A stretch of 64,000 nt of DNA from Nocardioides sp. (GCA_025924815.1 JAICHQ010000003.1:1-64000); one strand, 5' to 3'. Positions 36,309 through 45,260 are shown, counted from the stretch's first letter. Numbers and translations: made by a program. Notes: generated by a model not told the origin, from the letters alone.

Positions 36309-38447
36309 TCAGCCGCGACGCCGTCGTCGTACCGCGGCCACGCCCGACCACGCCGTGCCGACGAGGAGCGCGAGCACCCAGGCACCCACCTCGGCGGACC
36401 ATCCGGGCGGATGGAAGGCGACGTGGAGCGTCCGTCCCCGGGCCGACGCCGGGACGTCGACGGTCACCAGATAGCCGTCGACCGGCTGGGCGATCGAGCC
36501 GGCCGAGGTGGAGTAGCCCGGCCAGTCGAGCAGGCTGAGCACCACCGTGCCGCCGCCGGACGGCACCCGGTCGACGCGGAACGACGTGCTCGTCGCGCCC
36601 GCCCGCACCGCCGAGACGGAGGTCCCCGGCGAGGTCCACGCAACGCCGCCGGCCCCCGGCACCGGCGTCCGTCGCGTCCACGTCACCGAGTACGCCGTCT
36701 CGCCGGCCACCCGCCAGCCGGTCGGCGGATGCGCCAGCTCGCCGGGAGGGAAGTCGGCACGCACCAGCACCAGCGAGCTGACGCCGAGCAGGTCGACCCG
36801 CTCCCGACCGGTGCTCGGCTCGACGCTGAACAGGGTCGCGAGCGCCTCGGGACAGGTGTCACCGAGATAGGTCATGCAGTAGCGGTCCTTGTAGGCCGCG
36901 TGACTGATCGCGGTGTAGGTGTTCTGCACGTCGTGCGGGTTGAGGTACCAGCCGGACGCGAGCAGCAGGTCCTTGGTCGGGGCGCTGCTGAGCGTCATCA
37001 TCGGATTCGCCGCGCCCACCTCCATCACGTCCCCGACGGCCCCGCCGGCCTGCGTCCGGTAGTCCGCCAGAGCGGTGGGGGCGTGACGCTGGGGCGACGG
37101 CGGGGTCGGGTAGAACGCGTGCTGGAGCACCATCAGGCCCACCGTGACGACCCCGACGAGCGGAGCCGCGCGCGTGACACCGCCCCGGCGGACCAGCCAC
37201 CACACCGAGGCCAGGGCGCCGGTCACCGCGACCAGCGCGGTCAGGTGCGCGTCCCACATCGACGATGCCCGGACCAGGCTGATCCCTGCGGCCGCCACCA
37301 CCCATCCCACCGACCAGGCGAGCCGGCGTCGCGACGGCGTCGCGATCCCGAACCGGTGCCAGGCCACGACCAGCAGGACCGCGAGGCACAGCACCAGGAA
37401 CGGCGCGAGCCGCAGCGGCCACCGCAACGCGCCGAGCTGCGAGATGCCGTCGACGGTCACGAGGGTGACGACGGTCAGGAGCAGGAGGCCGCCGAGCTGC
37501 CGCCACGCCTCACGTACACGCCGGAAGTCGAGCCAGCACGCCACGGGCAGCAGCCACGCGAGGTAGGAGTAGGGCAGCAGGCTGGCGCTGGTGCCGGGCA
37601 CGGCCGAGGTCGGCAGGACACCCGCGAACAGCGCCAGTGGATCGGTGGTGAACTTCCCGCCGAGCAGGTGCACCCCCGTCTCGCGCGCCGTCACGTGGGT
37701 GGTCAGCACCCCGGGCAGGTACACGGTCACCGCCACCAGTCCGAGCAGGAGTCCGGCGCCGAACACGCGGATCGCTGCGGCGCGGTCGCGCGCCAGGTAG
37801 CAGTCGAGCAGGCAGGCCACCACCGCGATGATCAGCATGATCGTCCCGAAGACGTAGCCGACCGTGACGAGGAGGTATCCCGCCGCCAGGGCCGGCAGCG
37901 GGTTGGCGCCGCACAGCATCGTGCGTCGCAGGCCCCACCACACCCAGGGGAAGAGCGCCCAGATCATCTCGCCCGCGACCCATGAGGGCAGGTCGAGGTA
38001 CTGGGTCATGCCTCCCATCGGCACCAGCACTGCCGCGATGTACGCCGCGGCCGGCGGCGCGTCGTACGAGCGGACCAGCAGGTACACGCCGAGGACGCCC
38101 AGGACGGCCAGTCCCAGCTTGACCGCGACCGTGAGGACGAGCAGGTCGGGCACGACGGTCGTCAGGAGGCCGATGCCGATCGTCAGCGGCGACCACAGGC
38201 CCCACTGGCCCTCGGCCGCGAGGTTGCCCGCCCGCCAGGAGTGGGGGTCCAGGGTCGCCCAGTCGCCGTGCCGGACCAGCTCGCCGAGGTGGTACCACCA
38301 GCCGTAGTAGGCCGCGGGGGTGTCGCCGTACCAGAAGTAGTGATGGTTGCCCACCAGCAGCAGGGCCAGTGCCACCAGGACGGTCAGCGCCGCGGCTCCC
38401 GCCCACCGCACGTCGGTCCTGACGCCGCGCACAGTGGGTCGCCTCAC
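36309..38447 (-). CDS. Polytopic membrane protein, YfhO/GT-C glycosyltransferase-like
   Basis: This 712-residue membrane protein has about a dozen hydrophobic segments in residues 12-475. An early extracytoplasmic loop (NHHYFWYGDTPAAYYGWWYHLGELVRHGDW) contains the acidic GDT that in GT-C enzymes marks the catalytic loop. A large extracytoplasmic beta-rich domain (about 480-680) and a final membrane helix follow. Architecture and motifs resemble YfhO-like or polyprenyl-phosphate-sugar-dependent transferases. The start is GTG 38447 as a GTGA overlap with the methyltransferase stop. With the methyltransferase it forms a two-gene unit probably acting on an envelope glycan or lipid. The substrate is unknown. 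Confidence 0.75.
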   Translation of the reverse strand: MRRPTVRGVRTDVRWAGAAALTVLVALALLLVGNHHYFWYGDTPAAYYGWWYHLGELVRHGDWATLDPHSWRAGNLAAEGQWGLWSPLTIGIGLLTTVVPDLLVLTVAVKLGLAVLGVLGVYLLVRSYDAPPAAAYIAAVLVPMGGMTQYLDLPSWVAGEMIWALFPWVWWGLRRTMLCGANPLPALAAGYLLVTVGYVFGTIMLIIAVVACLLDCYLARDRAAAIRVFGAGLLLGLVAVTVYLPGVLTTHVTARETGVHLLGGKFTTDPLALFAGVLPTSAVPGTSASLLPYSYLAWLLPVACWLDFRRVREAWRQLGGLLLLTVVTLVTVDGISQLGALRWPLRLAPFLVLCLAVLLVVAWHRFGIATPSRRRLAWSVGWVVAAAGISLVRASSMWDAHLTALVAVTGALASVWWLVRRGGVTRAAPLVGVVTVGLMVLQHAFYPTPPSPQRHAPTALADYRTQAGGAVGDVMEVGAANPMMTLSSAPTKDLLLASGWYLNPHDVQNTYTAISHAAYKDRYCMTYLGDTCPEALATLFSVEPSTGRERVDLLGVSSLVLVRADFPPGELAHPPTGWRVAGETAYSVTWTRRTPVPGAGGVAWTSPGTSVSAVRAGATSTSFRVDRVPSGGGTVVLSLLDWPGYSTSAGSIAQPVDGYLVTVDVPASARGRTLHVAFHPPGWSAEVGAWVLALLVGTAWSGVAAVRRRRRG

Positions 38448-39187
38448 CGCTTGACCGCCGCGAGGAAGACCGACGACCCGAACGGCAGGTCGCGGCGGGC
38501 CAGGGCCCGCCGGTCCAGCCGGCACAGCCCGAGCAGCAGACGCTCGACCGGCGAGCTCACCGACGGCAGTTCGACGACGTCGGCCGGCCCGGACCGACCT
38601 GTCCGCCCGACGCGGTGCTGCATGCTGCGCCAGGCCCGCTCGGCCGCGAAGGCGGGGAAGACGGCGCTGAAGCCATAGGTCGCGCGGAGCACCTCGAACC
38701 CCGCCGCGGTCACGGCCGCCACGGCGCGCGGGCGCGTGTAGCGGCGGTGATGGCCGTTGGCCACGTCGTGATCGGACCACGCCCACTGGTAGGCGGGCAC
38801 GGACAGCAGCAGCCTGCCGCCGGGCTCCAGCACCCGGTACAGCTCCGCGAGCGCGACCTGCTCCGGGTCGCAGTGCTCGACGACGTCGAAGGCGCTGACC
38901 ACCTCGAAGCCGGCGTCGACGAAGGGCAGTGCCAGCACCGAACCGCAGATGCCCGTCGGCGGTCGCAGCCCGCGCGGATCGAGGTCGAGCGAGACCTTCT
39001 GCGACGCGTGCAGCCATCCCACGCTCGGGCCGTCGGCGCTGCCGACGTCGAGCAGTCGGCGCGGTGAGCCGACGTACGGCTCGAGGACGGTGCGCAGCAT
39101 CTCGGAGCGTGCGCGGTACCACCAGTAGTCGGGGTGGTGGATCGACGGCGACCCGCCGTGCGGGGTCGCCGGGCTCGGGCCGGGCAC
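38444..39187 (-). CDS. Class I SAM-dependent methyltransferase
   Basis: This 247-residue methyltransferase has the SAM-binding RRLLDVGSADGPSVGWL at about 43-59, followed by an acidic strand end SLDLDPRG. The motif II region VVSAFDVVEHCDPEQVALAELYRVLEPGGRLLLSVPAY is typical of Methyltransf_11. GHHRRYTRPRAVAAVTAAGF follows, as in sugar or polyprenyl-lipid methyltransferases. It starts at GTG 39187 with TAGCCT (39194-39199) six bases upstream, and overlaps the membrane protein gene. A role in modifying the product of that gene is inference. Confidence 0.87.
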   Translation of the reverse strand: MPGPSPATPHGGSPSIHHPDYWWYRARSEMLRTVLEPYVGSPRRLLDVGSADGPSVGWLHASQKVSLDLDPRGLRPPTGICGSVLALPFVDAGFEVVSAFDVVEHCDPEQVALAELYRVLEPGGRLLLSVPAYQWAWSDHDVANGHHRRYTRPRAVAAVTAAGFEVLRATYGFSAVFPAFAAERAWRSMQHRVGRTGRSGPADVVELPSVSSPVERLLLGLCRLDRRALARRDLPFGSSVFLAAVKR

Positions 39188-39193
39188 CGGGGA

Positions 39194-39229
39194 AGGCTAT
39201 CCGGGCGCTGGTGGCGCTCCGGCTAGGGT
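39194..39229. promoter_or_regulatory. Divergent leaderless promoters for the methyltransferase and maf
   Basis: Leftward TAGCCT (39199 to 39194) ends six bases before GTG 39187. Rightward TAGGGT (39224-39229) ends six bases before GTG 39236. The element TAGGGTCCCGGC before maf is identical to the one before the FG-GAP gene at 53011. Confidence 0.55.
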
Positions 39230-39235
39230 CCCGGC

Positions 39236-39832
39236 GTGACCTCGCTCGTGCTCGCCTCCGCGTCGCCGGCCCGCCTGGCCACCCTGCGTGCGGCCGGGGT
39301 CGAGCCGTCGGTCCTGGTCTCGGGTGTCGACGAGTCGCAGGTGACGGGCCTTCCGCCGGCCGGCCTGGCCCAGCGCCTGGCCGAGCTGAAGTGCGCCGCC
39401 GTCGCGGCAGGGATCGGCGCCGGCCCGCTGGTGCTGGGCTGCGACTCGGTGCTCGAGCTCCGCGGAGAGGCACTCGGAAAGCCGGCGGACCCCGACGAGG
39501 CCGTACGCCGGTGGCGGACGATGCGGGGACGCACCGGCACCCTCCACACCGGACACTGCCTGCGCGACACCGTGACCGGGCAGGAGGCGACCGGCACAGG
39601 TTCGACCGTCGTGCACTTCGCGGAGGTAACCGACGACGAGATCGCTGCGTACGTCGACTCCGGCGAGCCGCTGGAGGTGGCCGGGGCGTTCACCATCGAC
39701 GGACTGGGCGGCGCCTTCGTGACCCGCATCGAGGGCGACCATCACAACGTCGTCGGACTCAGCCTGCCGCTGCTGCGCGACCTCGTGGCGGAGCTCGGGC
39801 ACGTCTGGACCGATCTCTGGGATCGTCGTTAG
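39236..39832 (+). CDS. maf: Maf-family nucleotide pyrophosphatase
   Basis: This 198-residue Maf protein hydrolyses non-canonical or dTTP/UTP-type nucleotides. LVLASASPARLATLRAAG opens at residue 4, then LGCDSVLELRGEALGKP, RRWRTMRGRTGTLHTG (Arg and Thr substrate contacts), the catalytic acidic loop in VHFAEVTDDEIAAYVDSGEPLEVAGAFTIDG, and NVVGLSLPLLRDLV at the end. The start is GTG 39236, leaderless. In mycobacteria maf sits after accD5-accE, as here apart from the inserted membrane protein pair. Its 3' end overlaps gtrA by four bases. Confidence 0.94.
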   Translation: MTSLVLASASPARLATLRAAGVEPSVLVSGVDESQVTGLPPAGLAQRLAELKCAAVAAGIGAGPLVLGCDSVLELRGEALGKPADPDEAVRRWRTMRGRTGTLHTGHCLRDTVTGQEATGTGSTVVHFAEVTDDEIAAYVDSGEPLEVAGAFTIDGLGGAFVTRIEGDHHNVVGLSLPLLRDLVAELGHVWTDLWDRR

Positions 39833-40365
39833 ACGCGGTCCTCGGCCGCGGAGTCGGCCTCGGGCTGTCGATGTGCCGGCCCCAGCAGCGACACCGGGTG
39901 CTCGAGGTCGAGTCGCGTGACCGGCTGGCGGAAGACGTACCTGCGGAACAGGTAGAACCGCGCCGCCTGGCCGATCAGCTGTCCGATGACGTTGCCGGCG
40001 AGGTTGTCCGAGAGCGGGTCGGTCAGGCCCAGCACGTGACGGCTCACCCACAGGCAGGCGATGGCCAACGGCATCGTGATCAGGTTGATCGCGAAGAACG
40101 CCGTACGCCCGCCGTCGGGGTGCACCGGGGGCCGGTGCGCGAAGGCCCAGTGCCGGCTCAGCTGGTAGCTGACCAGCATGCCGAACACGTTCGCGATCAC
40201 GAACGCCGAGATGGGCTGCTCCTCCAGCCACGGATCGCCGGTCAGGTACAGGCCGTGGGCCAGGAAGTTGAAGATCAGGAACGACGTCAGCGTCGAGAGT
40301 CCGCCGGTGACCATGAAACGGCCGATCTCCACCACGACGTGTGGCAGGGCAGACTGGCGCGGCAC
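39829..40365 (-). CDS. GtrA-family membrane protein
   Basis: This 178-residue small membrane protein has four hydrophobic segments, starting EIGRFMVTGGLSTLTSFLIFNFL and including FVIANVFGMLVSYQLSRHWAF, the GtrA signature. The last membrane segment is followed by ARFYLFRRYVFR. GtrA proteins flip or shield polyprenyl-linked sugars, often beside glycan genes. It starts at GTG 40365 behind TACACT (40372-40377, six-base gap), leaderless. The mycobacterial relative Rv3277 sits beside purK in the same conserved neighbourhood. Confidence 0.92.
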   Translation of the reverse strand: MPRQSALPHVVVEIGRFMVTGGLSTLTSFLIFNFLAHGLYLTGDPWLEEQPISAFVIANVFGMLVSYQLSRHWAFAHRPPVHPDGGRTAFFAINLITMPLAIACLWVSRHVLGLTDPLSDNLAGNVIGQLIGQAARFYLFRRYVFRQPVTRLDLEHPVSLLGPAHRQPEADSAAEDRV

Positions 40366-40401
40366 CCGTGCAGTGTAGGCAAGTCGCAGGCCGTTCCCGT
40401 G

Positions 40402-41544
40402 TCAGCGCACGCGCACCGGGGTCCAGGTCCTGCCGTCGTCGCTCGACGCCACCACGCCCGTCTGCTCGGCTGTCCGCGCGTAGGTCGTCACCGTCCGGGG
40501 TGTCACGGCGAGGTCGAGGATGTTCATCATCGACCGGTACCGGCTCGTGTCGAACGGTGCACCCATGCCGACCGGTGCCGGCGCCGGCGCCGACCAGAGG
40601 GTGCCGGCGTACAGCCCGATCGGCCGATGCGCGGGTCTCGCCGCACGCTGATCGCTCCAGGCCACCACGTCGATGAGCAGGCGGCCGTCGGGCAGCACCG
40701 CCGGGCTGTCGACGTACGCCGTAGGTCCACCCGGACCGGCGTATGTCGTCCACGGTCCGCCGTCGGTGCCCTTCAGCATCGTGGTCCACGGGAACAGGGT
40801 GGCGCCATCGCCGCCGACGAGAACGGCATGGACGGCGTCGGAGGTGGTGGGTGCGAGCTCCGGGATCTCGTTGCCCACGAGCCCCAGCGCTCGGCGGTGC
40901 CAGCCTGCGCCGCCGTCGTCGGACCAGGAGTGGGCGAAGAACGACACCGCGCGGAGCTGCCCGGACGGTGTCGCGATCAGGGTGTTGATCCCGGCCGGGG
41001 TGGACAGTCGGTGCGCGGCGCCGGTCGACGGGTCGACGGCCAGGTAGCCGGGCGAAGGCGAACGGCGCGGCACTTCGGCGCCGGACAGCGCCCCCAGGGC
41101 GCCGTCGACGTGGATCGTGGTGACCCTGCCCTCCAGGTCGACAGCGTCCGACGTCCCCCGTTCAGGCCACCGCGAAGTGGTCGGGTCCGGCCGGCTCCAA
41201 GGACCAGGTCGAGGTGTGTGGCGGGAGATCGACGACGTGTGCATCCGCGAATCCGTTGCCGGTGACGGTGAGGGCGTTGCGACGTTGCGTGCACGTGGAG
41301 TCGCGACACATGTACCACTCGGCGATCCGGCGTTGTGGCTGGCCGGGGATCACGCTCACCCCATCCACGCGCGCCCGCGGCGAGGAGATGACCGCCAGCG
41401 CTGCCGCCTTGCCCTGGGCGGCCTGCACGGCGTGGTGGGTGCGTCCCGAGTGTGTGACCAGCGGCGGTGAGGGGGTCGGCGACGCCGAGCCGTCGGGCAG
41501 TGAGACCACAGCCCAGGAGATGGCGGGTCGTCGAGGTCGGACAT
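40402..41544 (-). pseudogene. Frameshifted sialidase/BNR-repeat-like protein gene
   Basis: The coding signal moves between two frames. A start ATG 41544 (MSDLDDPP) is in one frame. The stretch about 41509-41162 (VVSLPDGSASPTP...STWSLEPAGPDHFAVA) reads in a second frame and ends at a TGA. From about 41165 to 40402 (GTSDAVDLEGRVTT...SSDDGRTWTPVRVR) the first frame resumes. One missing base near 41525 and one extra base near 41168 would explain it; without the extra base the junction reads AVAERGTSDAVD smoothly. The body contains BNR-type Asp-box-like pieces (SWSDDGGAGWHRR, SSDDGRTWTPV). No signal peptide or membrane anchor is left. Sequencing error is the alternative. Confidence 0.6.
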
Positions 41545-41884
41545 CGGGAGCCTCCCCCAGGAGTACGGCGAGCTGGGCACGACCGCGGGACAGTCCGGCC
41601 TTGACGGTGCCGACCGGGGCTCGCCGAGGACACGCCGCCGGTTACCGGGTGCGGGACACGTTGACCGCGACGGTGCGCAGCCAGGCCTCGGGGTTGTCGG
41701 TCGCCTCGAACTGCCGGACCCGGTCAGCGGCCCGGACGAATGCCTCCGCGACGAGGTCCTCGGCCTCCGCGAGGTCGCCGCACACGCCGTACAGCTGTCC
41801 GACCAGCCGCCGGAACGACGCGTCGAAGACCGCCTCGAGCCGGCTTCGACCGGTCTCGGCCGCCCGTGCGCGCGTCGTGACCAC
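41543..41884 (-). pseudogene. Decayed ECF sigma factor
   Basis: From GTG 41884 the product reads like ECF region 2 (LEAVFDASFRRLVGQLYGV, then LAEAEDLVAEAFVRAADRV and AWLRTVAVNVSRTR). It then meets TAA at 41642-41644. Past that stop, in the same frame, only the last helix of region 4 survives (PVGTVKAGLSRGRAQLAVLLGE). About 70-100 residues of linker and region 4 expected between them are absent, so a deletion plus a nonsense codon has destroyed the gene. Its 3' end overlaps the start of the sialidase-like pseudogene, the usual coupled arrangement. The 5' ECF-type promoter still looks intact. Confidence 0.72.
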
Positions 41885-41889
41885 GTCAG

Positions 41890-41916
41890 AACGACTCGTG
41901 GGAGACCCGAAAGGTT
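41890..41916 (-). promoter_or_regulatory. ECF-type promoter of the decayed sigma gene
   Basis: On the minus strand AACCTTT (41916 to 41910) and CGTT (41893 to 41890) are separated by 16 bases, the layout of ECF sigma promoters (AAC-type -35, CGT-type -10). It stands just before GTG 41884, so the sigma factor probably once drove its own gene. Confidence 0.4.
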
Positions 41917-41921
41917 GCGCG

Positions 41922-43151
41922 TCAGGTCGCGTCCGTGGCGGCGTCGCGGGCCGCGTCCTCGGCGACCACCGCTGAGACACCGCGGTGCGGCTGCAGCGTC
42001 TCCGGCGCGGCCAGGACGGCGAACACCGGCAGCACGCAGACGGCGGCACACAGCGCGAACGTCGAGCCGTAGCCCGCGCTGTCGGCCACCCATCCGGTCA
42101 CGACCGGGCCGAGCACCGAGCCGACGTCGCCGGCCATCTGGTAGACCGCCACGACGGTGCCGCCCTTGCCGGCCACCACGTCACCCATCACCGCACCCGG
42201 CGCGACCGAGTCCGATGCCGCTGCCACGCCGAGCAGCACCGCGCCGCCAACCAGGGCGGCGGTGGCCGGCAGGGTCGGGAGCAGGACGAAGCCGACCGCG
42301 CCGACGACCAGACCGACGACGATCACCGGCCGCCGCCCGAGGGTGTCGGCCACCTTCCCGGCCGGCAGCAGCAGCGCACCGCTCACCACGCTGACGATCA
42401 GGAACGTCGCGTACGCCCAGCCGACCGAGCGGTGCAGGGCGTCCTCGACGAACAGTGGCACCATCGCCGAGCGCGCCCCGACCAGGGCGAAGCTGCCCGC
42501 GAACGTCGCCAGGAGCGCGGCCAAGTAGGCCCGATGCCGCAGCGCGACCGCCAGCGGCAGCGGGTCGGAGCGGTCCGAGGCGCGGGCCGCGAGCTCGCTG
42601 TGCCGCAGCGCACCGAGGGCGAGCAGACCCGCGACGACCAGCGTGCCGGCGTACAGGAAGAACGGCAGCCGGAGCGAGAATGTCGCGACGGTCCCGACCG
42701 CCGGGCCGGCGACCAGGCCGATCAGGAACGACCCCGCCCACACCCCCTGGGCACGGCCGCGGAGGTGGCTCGGCGTCACCCGCACGAGCAGGCTGGCCGC
42801 GGCCACGCTGAACATGATCGAGCCGACGCCACCGACGCCACGCAGGACCAGCAGCTGCCAGTACGACTGCGAGAGACCCGCCAGCGCGCTGCTGACCGCG
42901 ACCACGCCGATGCCTGCGGCGACCAGCAGCCTTTCCCCCGCGGCGTTCACGAGACGCCCGACGAACGGCGCCATCGCCAGGCGCATCAGCGCGAAGGCGG
43001 AGACGACCGCCCCGGCGGCGGTCTTCCCGACGCCGAACTCGCTGGCGAACAGCGGCAGGGCCGGAGCCACCAGTCCGAACCCGAGCGCCACCATGAAGGC
43101 GACGCCGGCCAGCGCCTTGACCTCGGATGGGAGGTCGCGCAGGAGCGGCAC
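41922..43151 (-). CDS. MFS efflux transporter
   Basis: This 409-residue twelve-helix major facilitator has the helix 2-3 loop MAPFVGRLVNAAGERL, a motif C-like LIGLVAGPAVGTVA in helix 5 typical of drug/H+ antiporters, and the second-half loop GKVADTLGRRP. The closing segment ends in an Ala/Asp-rich tail. Motif C suggests export. The substrate is unknown. The start is GTG 43151 overlapping the acyl-CoA dehydrogenase stop as TAGTG, so the two genes form one operon. Confidence 0.87.
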   Translation of the reverse strand: MPLLRDLPSEVKALAGVAFMVALGFGLVAPALPLFASEFGVGKTAAGAVVSAFALMRLAMAPFVGRLVNAAGERLLVAAGIGVVAVSSALAGLSQSYWQLLVLRGVGGVGSIMFSVAAASLLVRVTPSHLRGRAQGVWAGSFLIGLVAGPAVGTVATFSLRLPFFLYAGTLVVAGLLALGALRHSELAARASDRSDPLPLAVALRHRAYLAALLATFAGSFALVGARSAMVPLFVEDALHRSVGWAYATFLIVSVVSGALLLPAGKVADTLGRRPVIVVGLVVGAVGFVLLPTLPATAALVGGAVLLGVAAASDSVAPGAVMGDVVAGKGGTVVAVYQMAGDVGSVLGPVVTGWVADSAGYGSTFALCAAVCVLPVFAVLAAPETLQPHRGVSAVVAEDAARDAATDAT

Positions 43152-44353
43152 TACTCCACGGGGAGACCGAGACCGCGCGCGATCAGCATCCGCTGTACCT
43201 CCGACGTCCCCTCACCGATCTCCAGCACCTTGGCGTCACGGTACAGGCGAGCCACCGGATACTCCTCCATGAAGCCGTAGCCACCGAACACCTGGGTGGC
43301 GATCCGGGTCGCGGTGACCGCCGACTCCGTGGAGTACAGCTTGGCGACCGCCGCGGCCTGCTTGAGCTCGCCGGCGCTCGGTCCGGCGCCGCCTCGCATC
43401 GCGTCCTTGATCGCGGCCGCCCGGTAGACCAGCAGCCGACTGGCCCGGAGCATCACGTCGAGGTCGGCGATCTGGAAGGCGACGCCCTGCTTGCGTCCGA
43501 TCGGGCCGCCGAACGTCTGCCGCTCCCCGGCGTACTGCAGACACACGTCGAGGCACGCCTGGATGCACCCGACCGCCAGCGCCCCGATGGCGACCCGGCC
43601 GTCGTCCAGGGTCGCCAGGAACTGCGCGAAGCCGCGGCCGCGCTCACCGAGGAGGTTCGCCTCGGGAACGCGGACGTCCTCCAGGGTCAGCGGATGGGTG
43701 TCGGAGGCGTGCCAACCGAGCTTGTCGTACGCCGGCTCCGCGGTGAAGCCCGGCGCGTCGGCCGGGATGATCAGCGCCGAGATCTCGGGCTGCTCACGTC
43801 CTTCGACCGGACTCGTCACGACCCCGGTGCGGGCCGTGACGGTCACGCACGAGGTGATCTCGGACCCGGAGTTGGTGATGAACTGCTTGGCACCGTTGAC
43901 CACCCACTCGCCGTCGACCAGCTCGGCCCGCGTGCGCGTGGCGCCCGCATCGGAGCCGGCACCCGGCTCGGTGAGACCGAAACCCGCCAGCGCCTGTCCG
44001 GACACGAGGTCTGGGAGCCACCGCTCCTTCTGCTCGGCGCTGCCGTAGGCGAGGATCGGGCTGATCCCCAGCCCGACGGCCGCCTCGAGGGTGATCCCCA
44101 TCGACTGGTCGACGCGGCCGATCTCCTCGATCGCCACGCACAGGCTGGTGAAGTCGCCGTCCTCCCCCGCGCCGCCGTACTCCTCGGGCGCGGTGAGTCC
44201 CATCAGTCCTAGCTTGCCCATCTGCTGCACCACGTCGACCGGGAAGTGGTGCTCGCGGTCCCACTGCGCGGCATGCGGCGCGATCGCGCCCTCCGCGAAC
44301 TCGCGAACGACCCGCCGGAACTCCTCGTGCTCTCGCGACAGCTCGAACGTCAT
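43151..44353 (-). CDS. Acyl-CoA dehydrogenase
   Basis: This 400-residue FAD-dependent enzyme is of the short/branched-chain group. FGLTEPGAGSDAGATRTRA, KQFITNSG, KLGWHASDTHPLTLEDVRVP, LATLDDGRVAIGALAVGCIQACLD, VFGGYGFMEEYPVARLYRDAKVLEIGEGTSEVQRMLIAR are all present; Glu of IGEGTSE is the base position. ATG 44353 is preferred to ATG 44362 because TAGCAT (44361-44366) ends seven bases before it and no ribosome binding site exists. The MFS gene follows by overlap. It diverges from a hydrolase gene with its own leaderless promoter. Confidence 0.92.
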   Translation of the reverse strand: MTFELSREHEEFRRVVREFAEGAIAPHAAQWDREHHFPVDVVQQMGKLGLMGLTAPEEYGGAGEDGDFTSLCVAIEEIGRVDQSMGITLEAAVGLGISPILAYGSAEQKERWLPDLVSGQALAGFGLTEPGAGSDAGATRTRAELVDGEWVVNGAKQFITNSGSEITSCVTVTARTGVVTSPVEGREQPEISALIIPADAPGFTAEPAYDKLGWHASDTHPLTLEDVRVPEANLLGERGRGFAQFLATLDDGRVAIGALAVGCIQACLDVCLQYAGERQTFGGPIGRKQGVAFQIADLDVMLRASRLLVYRAAAIKDAMRGGAGPSAGELKQAAAVAKLYSTESAVTATRIATQVFGGYGFMEEYPVARLYRDAKVLEIGEGTSEVQRMLIARGLGLPVE

Positions 44354-44360
44354 GCGGCAC

Positions 44361-44413
44361 ATGCTAGCCGGGGAGGTTAACGATCGCTAACCATCGAGGG
44401 ACGGACGTAGGGT
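44361..44413. promoter_or_regulatory. Divergent leaderless promoters for the acyl-CoA dehydrogenase and hydrolase
   Basis: Leftward TAGCAT (44366 to 44361) ends seven bases before ATG 44353. Rightward TAGGGT (44408-44413) ends six bases before ATG 44420. Between them GTTAACGATCGCTAACC contains a GTTA..TAAC inverted repeat (about 44376-44392) that could be an operator. Confidence 0.45.
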
Positions 44414-44419
44414 CTGCGC

Positions 44420-45190
44420 ATGGAATCCGTCCGCTTCACCGCGGAGCGGTCCTCGCGCGGTGTCGTCGAGCGCGATTTCACCGTGGGCGAGGTCCCCGGC
44501 GTGCTGTGGTCACCCGCCTCCGCCCCCGAGCAGGCGGCGCTCGTGCTGATGGGCCACGGTGGCGGCCTGCACAAGAAGACCCCGGCACTCGTCTCCCGTG
44601 CCCACGAGATGGTGACGACATGGGGCCACGCCGTCGTCGCCATCGATGCGCCCGGACACGGCGAACGCCCGGTCTCCGTAGAGGACGCGCAGGCGCGCGC
44701 CGAGTTCCGCCACGCCATGTCGGAGGGTGACGTCGCGCGGTTCGAGGCCGTCAGCGTCCGCTATGCCATCTCGCTGGCGGAGCGTGCCGTGCCGGAGTGG
44801 CGGGCCACTCTGGATGCGGTCACCGAGCTGTCCGAGATCGGCCCTGACGCTCCCGTGGGGTACGGCGGCGGCATCTCGCTGGGCACCGCGATCGGGTTGC
44901 CCCTGACCGCCGTCGAGCCTCGGATCAGGGCGGCGATCTTCGGCGGTGGGTTCTTCGTGTACGAGGAGCTGATGGCGGCGGCGAGACGGATCACGGTCCC
45001 GGTCCAGTTCCTGCTCCCGTGGGACGACGAGTACGTCGACCGCGCCTCCACCCTCGCGTTGTTCGACGCCTTCGCATCGCAGGAGAAGACGCTGCACGCC
45101 AATCCGGGCGACCACCGCACCATTCGCTGGGTGGGGATCGACCAGGAGTTCCTGCCTCGGCATCTCGGCCGCGCCGGCAAGGCCACCTGA
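44420..45190 (+). CDS. Alpha/beta-hydrolase
   Basis: This 256-residue serine hydrolase has an N-terminal beta-strand region, then LVLMGHGGGLHKKTPA (oxyanion strand HGGG) at about 42-57, AIDAPGHGERP, and the nucleophile elbow GISLG in VGYGGGISLGTAIGLPL. The acid is probably in PWDDEYVDRA and the catalytic His in NPGDHRTIRW near the end. The layout matches dienelactone-hydrolase-like or acetyl-xylan-esterase-like hydrolases with unknown substrate. ATG 44420 follows TAGGGT by six bases, leaderless. Confidence 0.87.
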   Translation: MESVRFTAERSSRGVVERDFTVGEVPGVLWSPASAPEQAALVLMGHGGGLHKKTPALVSRAHEMVTTWGHAVVAIDAPGHGERPVSVEDAQARAEFRHAMSEGDVARFEAVSVRYAISLAERAVPEWRATLDAVTELSEIGPDAPVGYGGGISLGTAIGLPLTAVEPRIRAAIFGGGFFVYEELMAAARRITVPVQFLLPWDDEYVDRASTLALFDAFASQEKTLHANPGDHRTIRWVGIDQEFLPRHLGRAGKAT

Positions 45191-45197
45191 GGACCTC

Positions 45198-45221
45198 ACC
45201 AGAACCTGCACCAGAACCTGC
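45198..45221 (+). repeat. Tandem 12-bp duplication
   Basis: ACCAGAACCTGC occurs twice in perfect tandem (45198-45209 and 45210-45221), between the hydrolase stop and the SOS promoter of the HNH gene. Confidence 0.8.
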
Positions 45222-45230
45222 GTCGGATTC

Positions 45231-45260
45231 TTGACATATCGAACAGACGTTCGATACCAT
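45231..45260 (+). promoter_or_regulatory. LexA (SOS) box within a consensus promoter, leaderless
   Basis: TTGACA (45231-45236) and TACCAT (45255-45260) form a -35/-10 pair 18 bases apart. The spacer contains TCGAACAGACGTTCGA (45239-45254), a perfect match to the actinobacterial SOS box TCGAAC-N4-GTTCGA. The -10 ends six bases before ATG 45267, so the message should begin at the start codon. LexA bound here would block polymerase, giving DNA-damage induction. Confidence 0.85.

Noticed and set aside
38448-39473. N-terminal extension of the YfhO-like membrane protein to 1054 residues
   Set aside because: The extension lies inside the methyltransferase gene in another frame; the GTGA overlap at 38447 is a natural start.
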